A stretch of DNA of 64,000 nt from contig CALCJD010000045.1 in NCBI GenBank assembly GCA_937960895.1, positions 1 to 64,000 on the forward strand, given 5' to 3'. Below the pieces are notes generated by a model that was not told the origin of the DNA, made no database searches, and worked only from the letters and a program-made list of their open reading frames with translations. Of this stretch, positions 33,761 to 41,561 are shown piece by piece. The DNA is from an uncultured Spartobacteria bacterium (GTDB lineage Bacteria > Verrucomicrobiota > Verrucomicrobiia > Chthoniobacterales > Terrimicrobiaceae). Position numbers and translations under genes: made by a program. Position 1 is the stretch's first letter, and every line of letters starts with the position of its first letter.

Positions 33761-35029
33761 TCAGTTTTCCCCGCGGTTTTCCTCCGCGGGCGTCTCGGGG
33801 GAATCGGGTTCCGGCGCAGGTTCGGTCTCCGGCGCAGGTTCGGCCGGAGGAGCCTCGGGTTCTGAAGGCGCTTCGGATGAGGAGGCATCCCCGGCGGGTT
33901 CGGCCGGCGGCTCGGCCGCGGGGGCGGCGCCATTCTCCGGCGCCGGCGCGGCATTGTCGGCGGGCGTTGACTCGGCCGGCGCGTCCGCGGTGGGCAGGCT
34001 GATTTTGCGCAGTTCCGCCGCATTGGGAAGATCGTCCAGGCTCTTGAGTCCGAAGTGCTCCATGAAATGCTGCGTCGTTTCGTAAAGCAGCGGGCGTCCC
34101 GGCACATCGGCGCGGCCGGCGATTTTGACCAGTCCGCGGTCGAGCAGGGTCTGCATCACACCGTCCACGGCCACGCCGCGAACGGCTTCGATGTCCGCGC
34201 GGGTGATGGGCTGACGGTACGCAATGATGGCGAGGGTCTCCAGGGCGGGCGCGCTGAGACGGGCCGAGCGGTGCTCGGGGAACAACTGGCGCAGCCACGG
34301 GGAGTATTGCGGCTTGGTGACAAGCTGCCAGCCCGCGGCGCTCTCGCGCACCTCGTAGGCGCGATCCGGCGACGCGCAGGCAATTTCCAGGGATTCGATC
34401 GCCTCGCGCAGATGGGGTGCCCGGATCCGGGCAAACGTCCGCGCGGGCGCCTCGGGATTGTCCTTCGCCGCCTCGGCGGCCCCCCGCAGCACGCTGAGGA
34501 GCTCCTTGGCGGACATCGGTTTTTGCGAGGCAAAAAGAATGGCTTCGACGACCAGAGGCAGGGAATGCCGCGCCTCGTCGCCGGGCGGTTCCGCGGAATC
34601 GTCCCCTTCCGCTTCGGCCGGGCTTTCGTCCGCGGGCGTTTCCCCCTCCGCAACCGGCTCGGACGTTCCGTTTTCCGGAGACTCCGCGTCCACGGAAGAT
34701 TCGTCCGTCCCGGAAGCCTCCTCCGCGTTCCGTTTTCCCTTCCGGCGGGGTTTCCGGCCGGACGAAGCGGGGGATTCCTCCGGGGAGGGTTCGCCGTCTT
34801 CGGCAACGGTTTCCGCCGTCTCCCCGGCCCCGGGCGTTTCCGCAGGGGCGTCCTCCGTCCCGGACGCGGGATCGCCGGCTTCCTGCGCGGCGGACCGACG
34901 GCCCTTCTTGCGGGATTTGGACGGCCGGGGTGTTTCGGCGGACGCGTCCGCCTCAACCGGCTCCGGGGTCTGGGCAGCCGGTTGCTCCTGCGGGGATTCT
35001 TCGACGATCTGTTCGTTTTCCTCGCTCAT
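33761..35029 (-). CDS. scpB: Segregation and condensation protein B with long acidic extensions
   Basis: A 422-residue protein; typical ScpB has about 170-220. The winged-helix core is residues about 155-345: SLPLVVEAILFASQKPMSAKELLSVL, YEVRESAAGWQLVTKPQYSPWL, SAPALETLAIIAYRQPITRADIEAVRGV and a final ETTQHFMEHFGLKSLDDLP. ScpB dimers bind the ScpA kleisin and the SMC ATPase to compact the chromosome. On both sides lie low-complexity tails rich in Glu, Pro, Ala and Ser (1-154 and about 350-422), the N-terminal one with basic clusters (KSRKKGRR, GRKPRRKGKR). They look disordered. The gene overlaps scpA by ATGA, the standard arrangement. Confidence 0.93.
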   Translation of the reverse strand: MSEENEQIVEESPQEQPAAQTPEPVEADASAETPRPSKSRKKGRRSAAQEAGDPASGTEDAPAETPGAGETAETVAEDGEPSPEESPASSGRKPRRKGKRNAEEASGTDESSVDAESPENGTSEPVAEGETPADESPAEAEGDDSAEPPGDEARHSLPLVVEAILFASQKPMSAKELLSVLRGAAEAAKDNPEAPARTFARIRAPHLREAIESLEIACASPDRAYEVRESAAGWQLVTKPQYSPWLRQLFPEHRSARLSAPALETLAIIAYRQPITRADIEAVRGVAVDGVMQTLLDRGLVKIAGRADVPGRPLLYETTQHFMEHFGLKSLDDLPNAAELRKISLPTADAPAESTPADNAAPAPENGAAPAAEPPAEPAGDASSSEAPSEPEAPPAEPAPETEPAPEPDSPETPAEENRGEN

Positions 35030-35799
35030 GCGACGATGTTGGCGAATTTGGGAGCGGACGCGAGGGTGTCGGGGTCGGTGCGTTCAATCCAGATTTCCCC
35101 GAAGCTGGTCTCCTGGCGGACGCGGATTTGCTTGAGGCGGATCAATTCCAGCATGGCGAGAAAGGTGACGACGATCTCAGCACGACTGGAGGTTTCCGCG
35201 AAGCATTCTTCGAAGCGCAGCGGCACACCCTGGGACGTGAGTTTCAGCAGGTACTCGATCTTGTCGCCGACGGTGAAATTTTCCTCGAAGATCTCGCGCA
35301 GGTTCTCGGGCTTGTTCTTGTCGAGCCGCTTGAGAATCTTCTGGAACGCGTTGATGAGGTCGAAAATTCCGACCTCTTCGACGAGGAGGTTGTCGGCGGG
35401 ACCGAGTTCGGGAACGACGGGAAACCGGGGGAAAAGCTGTTCCTGCAGGGCCTCGCGGTTCCGCAGGAGGTTCGCAGCCTCCTTGAATTTCTTGTATTCG
35501 ATGAGCTGGCGGATGAGTTCCCAACGCGGGTCGTCCTCCTCGGCGTCCTCCTCGGCCATCTGCTGGTCGCGGGGCAGCAGCGTCCGGCTCTTGATGTAGA
35601 GCAGGTTGGCCGCCATGACGATGAACTCGCCGGCCACCTCGATGTTGAGAACCTGGAAGGCCTCCATGTATTCGAGGTACTGCTTGGTGATCCGCTCGAT
35701 CGAAATGTCGTAGATGTCCACCTCATCGCGCTTGATGAGATAGAGCAACAGATCGAGCGGCCCTTCGAAGACCTCGAGTTTGACCTTGTATTCTTCCAC
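35026..35799 (-). CDS. scpA: Segregation and condensation protein A (kleisin)
   Basis: A 257-residue kleisin of the SMC-ScpAB condensin. The N-terminal SMC-binding part is VKLEVFEGPLDLLLYLIKRDEVDIYDI (residues 6-32), then ITKQYLEYM and a VAGEFIVMAANLLYIKSRTLLP segment. The acidic linker (EEDAEEDDPRWELI) and the C-terminal winged helix (VVTFLAMLELIRLKQIRVRQETSFGEIWIER) complete the family pattern. The length is normal. It starts 21 bases after the hpf stop and overlaps scpB by 4 bases, so the three are probably one operon. No smc gene is in the window. Confidence 0.95.
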   Translation of the reverse strand: MEEYKVKLEVFEGPLDLLLYLIKRDEVDIYDISIERITKQYLEYMEAFQVLNIEVAGEFIVMAANLLYIKSRTLLPRDQQMAEEDAEEDDPRWELIRQLIEYKKFKEAANLLRNREALQEQLFPRFPVVPELGPADNLLVEEVGIFDLINAFQKILKRLDKNKPENLREIFEENFTVGDKIEYLLKLTSQGVPLRFEECFAETSSRAEIVVTFLAMLELIRLKQIRVRQETSFGEIWIERTDPDTLASAPKFANIVA

Positions 35800-35820
35800 C
35801 CCGGAATCCCGAACCGGTCC

Positions 35821-36174
35821 TTACCGGCGTCTGTAACCCCGCTTGGCGCCTTCCTTGGCCAGCTGGCTGAGATGCTTCTTGTGGCTCGCCAGCTTGGTCT
35901 TCCGCTTGCGGAGCTGCATGGAGAGCTTGGCCACCACCTTGTCGATGGCGGCGTAGAGATCATCCTCCGCGTCCTCGGCGTGAATGTCGGGACCCGGCAC
36001 CGCGAGGTGCACCTTCACGATGTGCTTTTTCGTCTTGGTCTCGTCGTGGAGCAGTACGACGTGGGCGGCAACAATGTTGTCGGTAAGTTGTTCGAGGTGG
36101 GAGATCTTCTCCGCGACATAGCTGTGGATGGCCGCGGTGAGGGTCAGGTGTCTCGGGCTGAGGTGGATTTGCAT
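35821..36174 (-). CDS. hpf: Ribosome hibernation promoting factor, short form
   Basis: A 117-residue HPF/RaiA protein: MQIHLSPRHLTLTAAIHSYVAEKISHLEQL, VVLLHDETKTKKHIVKVHLAVPG and ADEDDLYAAIDKVV-like DAEDDLYAAIDKVVAKLSMQLRKRKTKL. It binds the small ribosomal subunit and helps form inactive ribosomes in starvation or stationary phase. It has the short form, lacking the long-HPF C-terminal dimerisation domain; the tail is basic instead (GAKRGYRRR). The ATG at 36174 is preceded by an A/T-rich stretch and a small hairpin (CGCCC/GGGCG-type around 36194). It heads the scpA-scpB-pheA run, an unusual partner set that suggests growth-phase-linked expression (inference). Confidence 0.92.
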   Translation of the reverse strand: MQIHLSPRHLTLTAAIHSYVAEKISHLEQLTDNIVAAHVVLLHDETKTKKHIVKVHLAVPGPDIHAEDAEDDLYAAIDKVVAKLSMQLRKRKTKLASHKKHLSQLAKEGAKRGYRRR

Positions 36175-36227
36175 AACAAAAATTTACGTCATTCGCCCAA
36201 CGGGGCGAGGGAGATGTTGTGAAAAGT

Positions 36228-36995
36228 TTATTTCTGCCTCGGAACGATGGCTAGGTAATTTCTCACCGCTCCGAAAGAGAAAATTTCCAGCGGCCGGGGC
36301 CGTGTCGCCGCCCAGAACGCGGTGGAGGATCCGCCGTCAAGGTTCAGCGCGTCCCGAACCGCCCAGCGGCCGGGCAGGTCCGGCAGACTCAACACCTCCG
36401 CCGTTTCCGCCAGGGTGAGCGGTCCGGTGGCCATCACCGCCCAGTTTCCCCTCCCATCGGTCGCCACCACGCTGCGCCGTGCGCGGCGGTTGGTATCGAG
36501 CCCCGGGACGGGCGTCCCTTTTTCGACCAGCCAGGGACCGGACTGGAGGGCTTCCTGGACGTCGGCTCCGGGTTTGAAGACCCCGGAACGCACCAGTTCC
36601 ACACGCCCGCCGCGCACCGCCAGCACCCCGCTGAGCAGTTTCGCCCGTTCAAAACCGTGGATTTGCTCCCCGCCGGCCACCACGAGGCCCAGCGGACGGA
36701 AATCCGGGTGAAAATAGCCCCCGTTCATCCCCGCAAACGCCCCCGCCTCGGCCAGCAGGGCGGGAAAAACCCCGCGCGCGTCCGGCGGATTGTCCACCAC
36801 GCGAAACGTCGCCCGGGAGGCGGCAAAGGACACTCCGGTCAGCCGGACTTCCCCGATGGTTCCCGTGACGGAGCACTGCCAGGCCGTCGCGCCGGCGGGC
36901 AGTCCCCCGAGTTCGGCCCGATCCCGCACCGTCCAGCCGGCCGGAAGGGGGGTCGCCCCGAGGCAGCCCAAAATCATCACGAGGAGAAAACGCAT
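36228..36995 (-). CDS. Secreted phosphodiester glycosidase family protein (NAGPA/DUF2233)
   Basis: A 255-residue exported protein. The signal peptide is MRFLLVMILGCLGATPLPAG (a Cys at 15 gives only a poor lipobox). The mature part has the phosphodiester glycosidase family pattern: AFAGMNGGYFHPDFRPLGLVV (about 96-116), ALQSGPWLV, then RRSVVATDGRGNWAVM and the closing ALNLDGGSSTAFW. In eukaryotes this domain uncovers mannose 6-phosphate; in bacteria it acts on exopolysaccharide or sugar-phosphate linkages, but most members are unassigned. The ATG at 36995 is chosen because it starts the signal peptide. It lies 53 bases upstream of hpf on the same strand and may or may not be co-transcribed. Confidence 0.85.
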   Translation of the reverse strand: MRFLLVMILGCLGATPLPAGWTVRDRAELGGLPAGATAWQCSVTGTIGEVRLTGVSFAASRATFRVVDNPPDARGVFPALLAEAGAFAGMNGGYFHPDFRPLGLVVAGGEQIHGFERAKLLSGVLAVRGGRVELVRSGVFKPGADVQEALQSGPWLVEKGTPVPGLDTNRRARRSVVATDGRGNWAVMATGPLTLAETAEVLSLPDLPGRWAVRDALNLDGGSSTAFWAATRPRPLEIFSFGAVRNYLAIVPRQK

Positions 36996-37116
36996 CAGCT
37001 GATCAAAGCCGGCCGGCCGCCATCGGCAAGGGAAAAGCGCATCCCCGCCCTGCGCGCCGGCGGAACCCGAAAATCCGGACATGCCAAACGGACGGGGATG
37101 GGTTACAGGTCGGGAA

Positions 37117-38025
37117 ATGCCCGCCGTCTCCTCCGACCTTTTCGACAGCGCATTTCTGTCCCGGCTCGAGCGGCTGCGCCTGCAGGTGCGGCGGGTGTTT
37201 GCCGGGGCGCGGCGCGCGGAGCGGCGATCCCGCCGGACGGGATCCAGTCTGGAATTTGCCGACTACCGCGACTACGCCCCCGGGGACGACCCGCGCCGGA
37301 TCGACTGGAACATCTACGGCCGGATCGGGCGCCTCATGATGAAACTCACCGAGGAGGAGGAGGATTTGCGCGTGGCGATCCTGGTGGACTGCAGCGCGTC
37401 GATGCACTGGCGTCCTGCGGACGCGAACCGTCCCTCAAAATTCGACCTCTCGCGCAAAGTGGCCGCGGCGCTCGGCTACCTCGCCCTGCACGGCATGGAC
37501 CATGTCGAGATGTGGTTTTTCGATACCACCCTGCGCGGGGAGAGCGGTCTTTTCCGGGGACGTCCGGCGTTTCACCAGATCCTGCGCTTTCTTCGCAACG
37601 CCCCGGATTCCCCCGGCGGAACCCGCCTGGAGGACAGCCTGGAACGGTTCGGGAAACGTCAGCGCCGCCGCGGACTCGCCATCGTGGCCAGCGACTGTCT
37701 CGACCCCGCGGGGTACGAACGCGGACTCCTGGCGCTGGCCGGACGCCATTTCGACCTGCACCTGCTGCACGTGATGGATCCCGCCGAATGGGAACCCACC
37801 GAGCGCGGCGACCTGCTGCTGCGCGACTGCGAAGGCGGCGGCGAGCTGGCCGTCACGGCCGGACCCGGACTGCTGCGCGCCTACCGGGACGAGGTGCGGC
37901 GTTTCCGCGAGGGTCTCCGGACCTGGTGCTCGCGCCACCAGGCGGGATATTCCTTCATTTCCACCGACGCGGAATTCGACGACATCGTCCTCCGCATGTT
38001 CCGCCGGGAGGGACTGGTGCAATGA
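37117..38025 (+). CDS. DUF58 domain protein with vWA-type MIDAS motif
   Basis: A 302-residue cytosolic protein of the DUF58 family. The DUF58 signature is GSSLEFADYRDYAPGDDPRRIDWN (about 42-65). A von Willebrand A-like fold follows with the metal-site motif D91-C-S93-A-S95 (ILVDCSASMHW). Such proteins usually belong to MoxR-AAA+/DUF58/BatA systems that assist assembly of metalloenzymes or envelope stress responses. Here no moxR gene is adjacent; the divergent neighbour is a glycosidase. The start at 37117 (MPAVSSDLF) follows GGGAA; an ATG at 37081 would add 12 residues. The 3' end overlaps the next gene by ATGA. Confidence 0.88.
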   Translation: MPAVSSDLFDSAFLSRLERLRLQVRRVFAGARRAERRSRRTGSSLEFADYRDYAPGDDPRRIDWNIYGRIGRLMMKLTEEEEDLRVAILVDCSASMHWRPADANRPSKFDLSRKVAAALGYLALHGMDHVEMWFFDTTLRGESGLFRGRPAFHQILRFLRNAPDSPGGTRLEDSLERFGKRQRRRGLAIVASDCLDPAGYERGLLALAGRHFDLHLLHVMDPAEWEPTERGDLLLRDCEGGGELAVTAGPGLLRAYRDEVRRFREGLRTWCSRHQAGYSFISTDAEFDDIVLRMFRREGLVQ

Positions 38026-39821
38026 CGTTTGTTTATCCGGCCGCGTTTTTTCTCTCCGCGCTCGGTCTCGGCATCATCGCGCTGTATCTGCACCGCCAGC
38101 GCCGCCGCACGCTGGAGGTTTCCTCGCTCCTTTTCTGGCAGCGCGTGCTGGAGCGCGAACCCCACCGGCGCTTTCTCGGACGCCTGCGGCATCCCCTGTC
38201 CCTGCTCGTCCAGCTCCTCATTCTCCTCGCCCTGATCCTCGCCCTGGCCCGGCCGGAACCCTCGTCGTGGCACGGGGCGAGCCATACGGTGATCGTTCTG
38301 GACCGCCGGGCGCGCATGCAGGCGGACAACGGGCGGGTGTTTCGCGATGCGATCAAGGCCGCCCAGGACCTCGTCGCCCATGCTTCCGCCACCGCGCCGG
38401 TGGCCATACTCGGGGTCAATGGCGGCCCGGAAATCCTCTCCGGATTCTCCGGCGACAGCCGCGACCTCCGCGCCCGGCTGGCCGCGCTGCGTCCGACCGA
38501 CGCCGCCGGGGGCATGGAGGAAACCCTGGCCCTTGCCCGGCGCCTGCTGAACAGCCAGCCCGGCGAAAAACGTCTGGTCGTGCTCACCGACCGTCCGGTG
38601 AACGCGCCGGAGGCCGGGGAAATCCTCACCGGAAAATCCGCCTCCAATGCCGCCATTCTCGCGCTGGCCCAGCGGCCCGTGCCGGCCAGCCCGCAGTCGG
38701 CCGAGGTTTTTGTCAAACTCGCCAACTTCGCCGCCGAACCCCGCGACCTCGAGCTGGAACTGGCCCTCGACGGGCGCATTTTTGACCTGCAGACCTTCCG
38801 CGTCGGCCCCGGCGGGGAAAAGGATTACACGATCCTCGTTCCCGCCGGAATCCAGGGCCGGGGCCCCGGGGTGTTGTCGGCGCGGCTGACCTCCCGCGAC
38901 GCGCTGGACGCCGACAACTCCGCCCGCGCCATGCTGGCCGGCGGAAATCCCGTGCGCGTGCTCCTGCTCGGCACGGACGATCCCTTCCTCGAAAGCGCGC
39001 TCAAGGCCGACCCGGGCGTGCAACTCGAAATCCTCGACCCCTCCCAGTGGCGGCCGGAAATGGCCGACGGGTTTGACGTGGTGGTCTTCGACCGTCAGGT
39101 TCCGGGGGATCTTTCCCTGGACCGCGGACGGTTTTTTTTCTTCGGCCGATCGCCCTTTGAAGCCGGCGGGGACGCCGTTCCGGTGACATCGCCGGAAATC
39201 GCCGACAAAAAAAGCCCTCTCCTTTGGAACATCAAATCGATCGGCCCGGTGCGTGCGCGTCTGCTGCAGGCTCCCGGGGGATGGCGCGTGAACTCGCCGC
39301 TCACCAGTCCGGCAGGCCCCCTGCTTCTGGCCCTCGAAAAACCCGGCGGTCCGCGCCACGTGGCCACGGCCTTCGGCGTGAATGATACAACCTTTCCGCT
39401 CCAGGCGGCATTCCCGCTTTTTGTGAGCAATGTCGTGCGCTGGCTGGCCGGACGCGACGCCGCCGACCCCGGAGTGATGGCCACGGGGCAAAGTTACCGT
39501 CCGGCTGCCGGGGAACGGATTGCCAGACAACCGCGGGAGACGCCCGGGGAACCGGATGACGCGGAGGCCCTGACCGATGCGCCGCTCCGCCTGGAAAAGG
39601 CCGGTTTTTACGCCGTGCGCACCCCGGAGGACACCCGCTGGCTGGCGGTCAACGTGTCCAGCGCGGAGGAGTCCGACCTCCGGCAGGCGCAAAACACGGC
39701 GCGCGGACTGCTGACGGGAAGCGCCCCCGGCGGCCTCTTGCTCTGGCAGTGGATCGCCCTGCTTGCCCTCGTGTTCCTCGTGGCCGAGTGGTGGCTGCAC
39801 CAGCGGCGGATCACGGAATGA
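38022..39821 (+). CDS. BatA/vWA-like membrane protein with degenerate MIDAS
   Basis: A 599-residue protein with the BatA-type architecture: an N-terminal membrane segment (FVYPAAFFLSALGLGIIALYL), a second one at about 58-76 (PLSLLVQLLILLALILALA), a vWA-like domain, a long beta-rich periplasmic region and a final TM helix (LLWQWIALLALVFLVAEWWL). The position of the metal site reads LDRRAR (D94-R-R-A-R98), so the DxSxS motif is lost, in contrast to the DUF58 partner. Family knowledge suggests an envelope complex with the DUF58 protein; the coupling by ATGA supports it. The protein resembles the BatA-and-vWA-domain proteins common next to DUF58 genes. Confidence 0.82.
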   Translation: MTFVYPAAFFLSALGLGIIALYLHRQRRRTLEVSSLLFWQRVLEREPHRRFLGRLRHPLSLLVQLLILLALILALARPEPSSWHGASHTVIVLDRRARMQADNGRVFRDAIKAAQDLVAHASATAPVAILGVNGGPEILSGFSGDSRDLRARLAALRPTDAAGGMEETLALARRLLNSQPGEKRLVVLTDRPVNAPEAGEILTGKSASNAAILALAQRPVPASPQSAEVFVKLANFAAEPRDLELELALDGRIFDLQTFRVGPGGEKDYTILVPAGIQGRGPGVLSARLTSRDALDADNSARAMLAGGNPVRVLLLGTDDPFLESALKADPGVQLEILDPSQWRPEMADGFDVVVFDRQVPGDLSLDRGRFFFFGRSPFEAGGDAVPVTSPEIADKKSPLLWNIKSIGPVRARLLQAPGGWRVNSPLTSPAGPLLLALEKPGGPRHVATAFGVNDTTFPLQAAFPLFVSNVVRWLAGRDAADPGVMATGQSYRPAAGERIARQPRETPGEPDDAEALTDAPLRLEKAGFYAVRTPEDTRWLAVNVSSAEESDLRQAQNTARGLLTGSAPGGLLLWQWIALLALVFLVAEWWLHQRRITE

Positions 39822-39833
39822 GCCGGCGGTCCG

Positions 39834-40121
39834 TCAGGAGGGATCCGCCGGCTTCGCGGCGGCGCGGTAAAAGACGGCGGTATGGCCGACCTGCTGCACG
39901 AGCCGGCTGGACGACTTCTCGGCCAGTTCCCGGGCGAGGCTCTTGCGCTCCTCCTTGAATTCCTCGAAGCGGATCTTCACGAGATGGGACCGCGTCAGCG
40001 CGTCGTCAAAGGCGGCGAGAAATTCGGGTGTGACCCCGGCTTTCCCGAGTTTCAGGGACGGTTTGAGCGTCTGGGCCCGCGCCTTGAGCTCGCGCAAAGG
40101 AAGTTCCGACATGGGCGACAT
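39834..40121 (-). CDS. yhbY: YhbY/CRS1-YhbY family RNA-binding protein
   Basis: A 95-residue protein that fills a single CRM (CRS1-YhbY) domain: LRELKARAQTLKPSLKLGKAGVTPEFLAAFDDAL, HLVKIRF, then ELAEKSSSRLVQQVGHTAVFYR. The GKAGVTPEF segment corresponds to the family's GxxG loop region. Bacterial YhbY associates with pre-50S ribosomal subunits. The start is the ATG at 40121 (MSPMSEL) or 40112 (MSEL); neither has a good Shine-Dalgarno. It is convergent with the vWA gene and divergent from the MazG-like gene. Confidence 0.9.
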   Translation of the reverse strand: MSPMSELPLRELKARAQTLKPSLKLGKAGVTPEFLAAFDDALTRSHLVKIRFEEFKEERKSLARELAEKSSSRLVQQVGHTAVFYRAAAKPADPS

Positions 40122-40191
40122 TCTGGAACCCCGGGGAAAATGGAAAAGACAAAACGCTGCCGCCGGGCGGGGAATTCGGTATGGTGCCGGC

Positions 40192-40542
40192 ATGCCCACG
40201 ACCATCGAGGCCCTCACGTCGGAAATTCGCGCCTTCCGTGACGCACGGGACTGGCTGCAGTTTCACAATCCCAAGGAACTGGCCGTGGCCATCACCGCGG
40301 AGGCCGGCGAACTGCTCCAGCATTTTGTCTGGCAGAGTCCCGAACAGGCGAACCGGCGCGTGACCGAACGCCGCGCCGAAATCGAATCCGAGATCGCCGA
40401 CGTCGCCATCCTGCTTTTTGAACTGGCCGACAACTGCGGCATCGACCTCGCCGCCGCCATGCGGGCCAAGCTTGCCCGAAACGAGATCCGCTACCCGGTC
40501 GAGAAGGCGCGCGGATCCAACAAAAAATACAACGAACTGTGA
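40192..40542 (+). CDS. MazG-like nucleotide pyrophosphohydrolase
   Basis: A 116-residue all-helical protein of the MazG-like (RS21-C6/dCTPase) type. The metal-binding acids are visible as E37-A-G-E40 in AITAEAGELLQHFVW and E67-I-A-D70 in EIESEIADVAILLFELAD. FHNPKELAVAI just before matches this subgroup. It probably hydrolyses non-canonical (d)NTPs to monophosphates, a house-cleaning role. Its stop overlaps the GTG start of rsmH (GTGA), and rsmH overlaps the flavoprotein gene, so it leads a tightly coupled three-gene operon. Confidence 0.9.
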   Translation: MPTTIEALTSEIRAFRDARDWLQFHNPKELAVAITAEAGELLQHFVWQSPEQANRRVTERRAEIESEIADVAILLFELADNCGIDLAAAMRAKLARNEIRYPVEKARGSNKKYNEL

Positions 40543-41561
40543 GCGACGAGGCTCCCGCGCCGCGCCGGCGGCGTCCGCGCTACTCCGGCAAATACCCGCG
40601 CCGCTTCGAGGAAAAATACAAGGAGCTCCAGCCGGAAAAATACCCCGAAACGGTCGCCCGCGTACTGGCCTCGGGCAAGACCCCCGCCGGCATGCACGTT
40701 CCCATCATGGTGCGGGAAATCCTGGACGTCCTTCGTCCGCAGCCCGGGGACCGCATGATCGACTGCACGCTGGGCTACGGCGGCCACGCGCGGGAAATCC
40801 TTTCCCGGCTGCAACCCGGCGGACACCTCATCGGTCTCGACGTTGACCCCATCGAACAACCCCGGGCCGAGCAGCGGCTCCGCGCGCTGGGTTTTGGACC
40901 GGAAATTTTCACCACCCGCCGGGCCAACTTCGCCGCGCTTCCGCGCATCGTCGCGGAGACGGGCCCCGTCGATGGCATCCTGGCCGATCTCGGCGTCTCC
41001 TCGATGCAACTCGACACGCCGGAACGCGGGTTTTCGGTCAAGACCGCCGGCCCGCCCGACATGCGCATGAATCCGGCCAAGGGGCTTTCCGCCGCGGAAC
41101 TTCTCGTCCGCACGTCGGCGGAAAACCTCGCCGTCCTCCTCCGCGAAAACGCCGACGAACCCCGCGCCGTCCCGCTGGCGGAACGCCTGGCCGGACGCCG
41201 GTTTGCCCTCACCACCGAACTGGCCGATGCCATCCGGACCGCACTGAAACATCTGCCCGCCGAAGAACAGGACCGCTCGGTGCGCCGCGTCTTTCGGGCG
41301 CTGCGCATCGCGGTGAATGACGAATTCGGCGTGCTCGACACGCTCCTCCGTCATCTGCCCGACTGCCTGGCTCCCGGCGGACGCGTCGCCATCCTGACCT
41401 TTCATTCGGGCGAGGATCGCCGCGTGAAAAAAGCCTTCGAGGCGGCCCTCGCCGAAGGACGCTGCTCGGCCGTTGCGGAGGACGTTCTCCGTCCCACCCC
41501 CGCGGAAACCCGCGCCAATCCGCGCGCGACCTCCGCCAAACTCCGCTGGGCCCGCAAATGA
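40539..41561 (+). CDS. rsmH: 16S rRNA (cytosine(1402)-N(4))-methyltransferase
   Basis: A 340-residue SAM-dependent methyltransferase (MraW) acting on C1402 in the ribosomal P site. The family motifs are HVPIMVREILDVL (53-65), the SAM loop DCTLGYGGHAREIL (75-88), ILADLGVSSMQLDTPERGFS and ILTFHSGEDRRVKKAF. The usual GPLDMRMD reads GPPDMRMN. An N-terminal extension of about 50 basic residues (RRRRPRYSGKYPRRFEEKYKEL) precedes the core and is not usual. The start is GTG at 40539, fixed by the overlap with the previous stop. rsmH normally belongs to the division/cell-wall (dcw) cluster; here it sits between a MazG-like gene and a flavoprotein gene. Confidence 0.95.
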   Translation: MSDEAPAPRRRRPRYSGKYPRRFEEKYKELQPEKYPETVARVLASGKTPAGMHVPIMVREILDVLRPQPGDRMIDCTLGYGGHAREILSRLQPGGHLIGLDVDPIEQPRAEQRLRALGFGPEIFTTRRANFAALPRIVAETGPVDGILADLGVSSMQLDTPERGFSVKTAGPPDMRMNPAKGLSAAELLVRTSAENLAVLLRENADEPRAVPLAERLAGRRFALTTELADAIRTALKHLPAEEQDRSVRRVFRALRIAVNDEFGVLDTLLRHLPDCLAPGGRVAILTFHSGEDRRVKKAFEAALAEGRCSAVAEDVLRPTPAETRANPRATSAKLRWARK

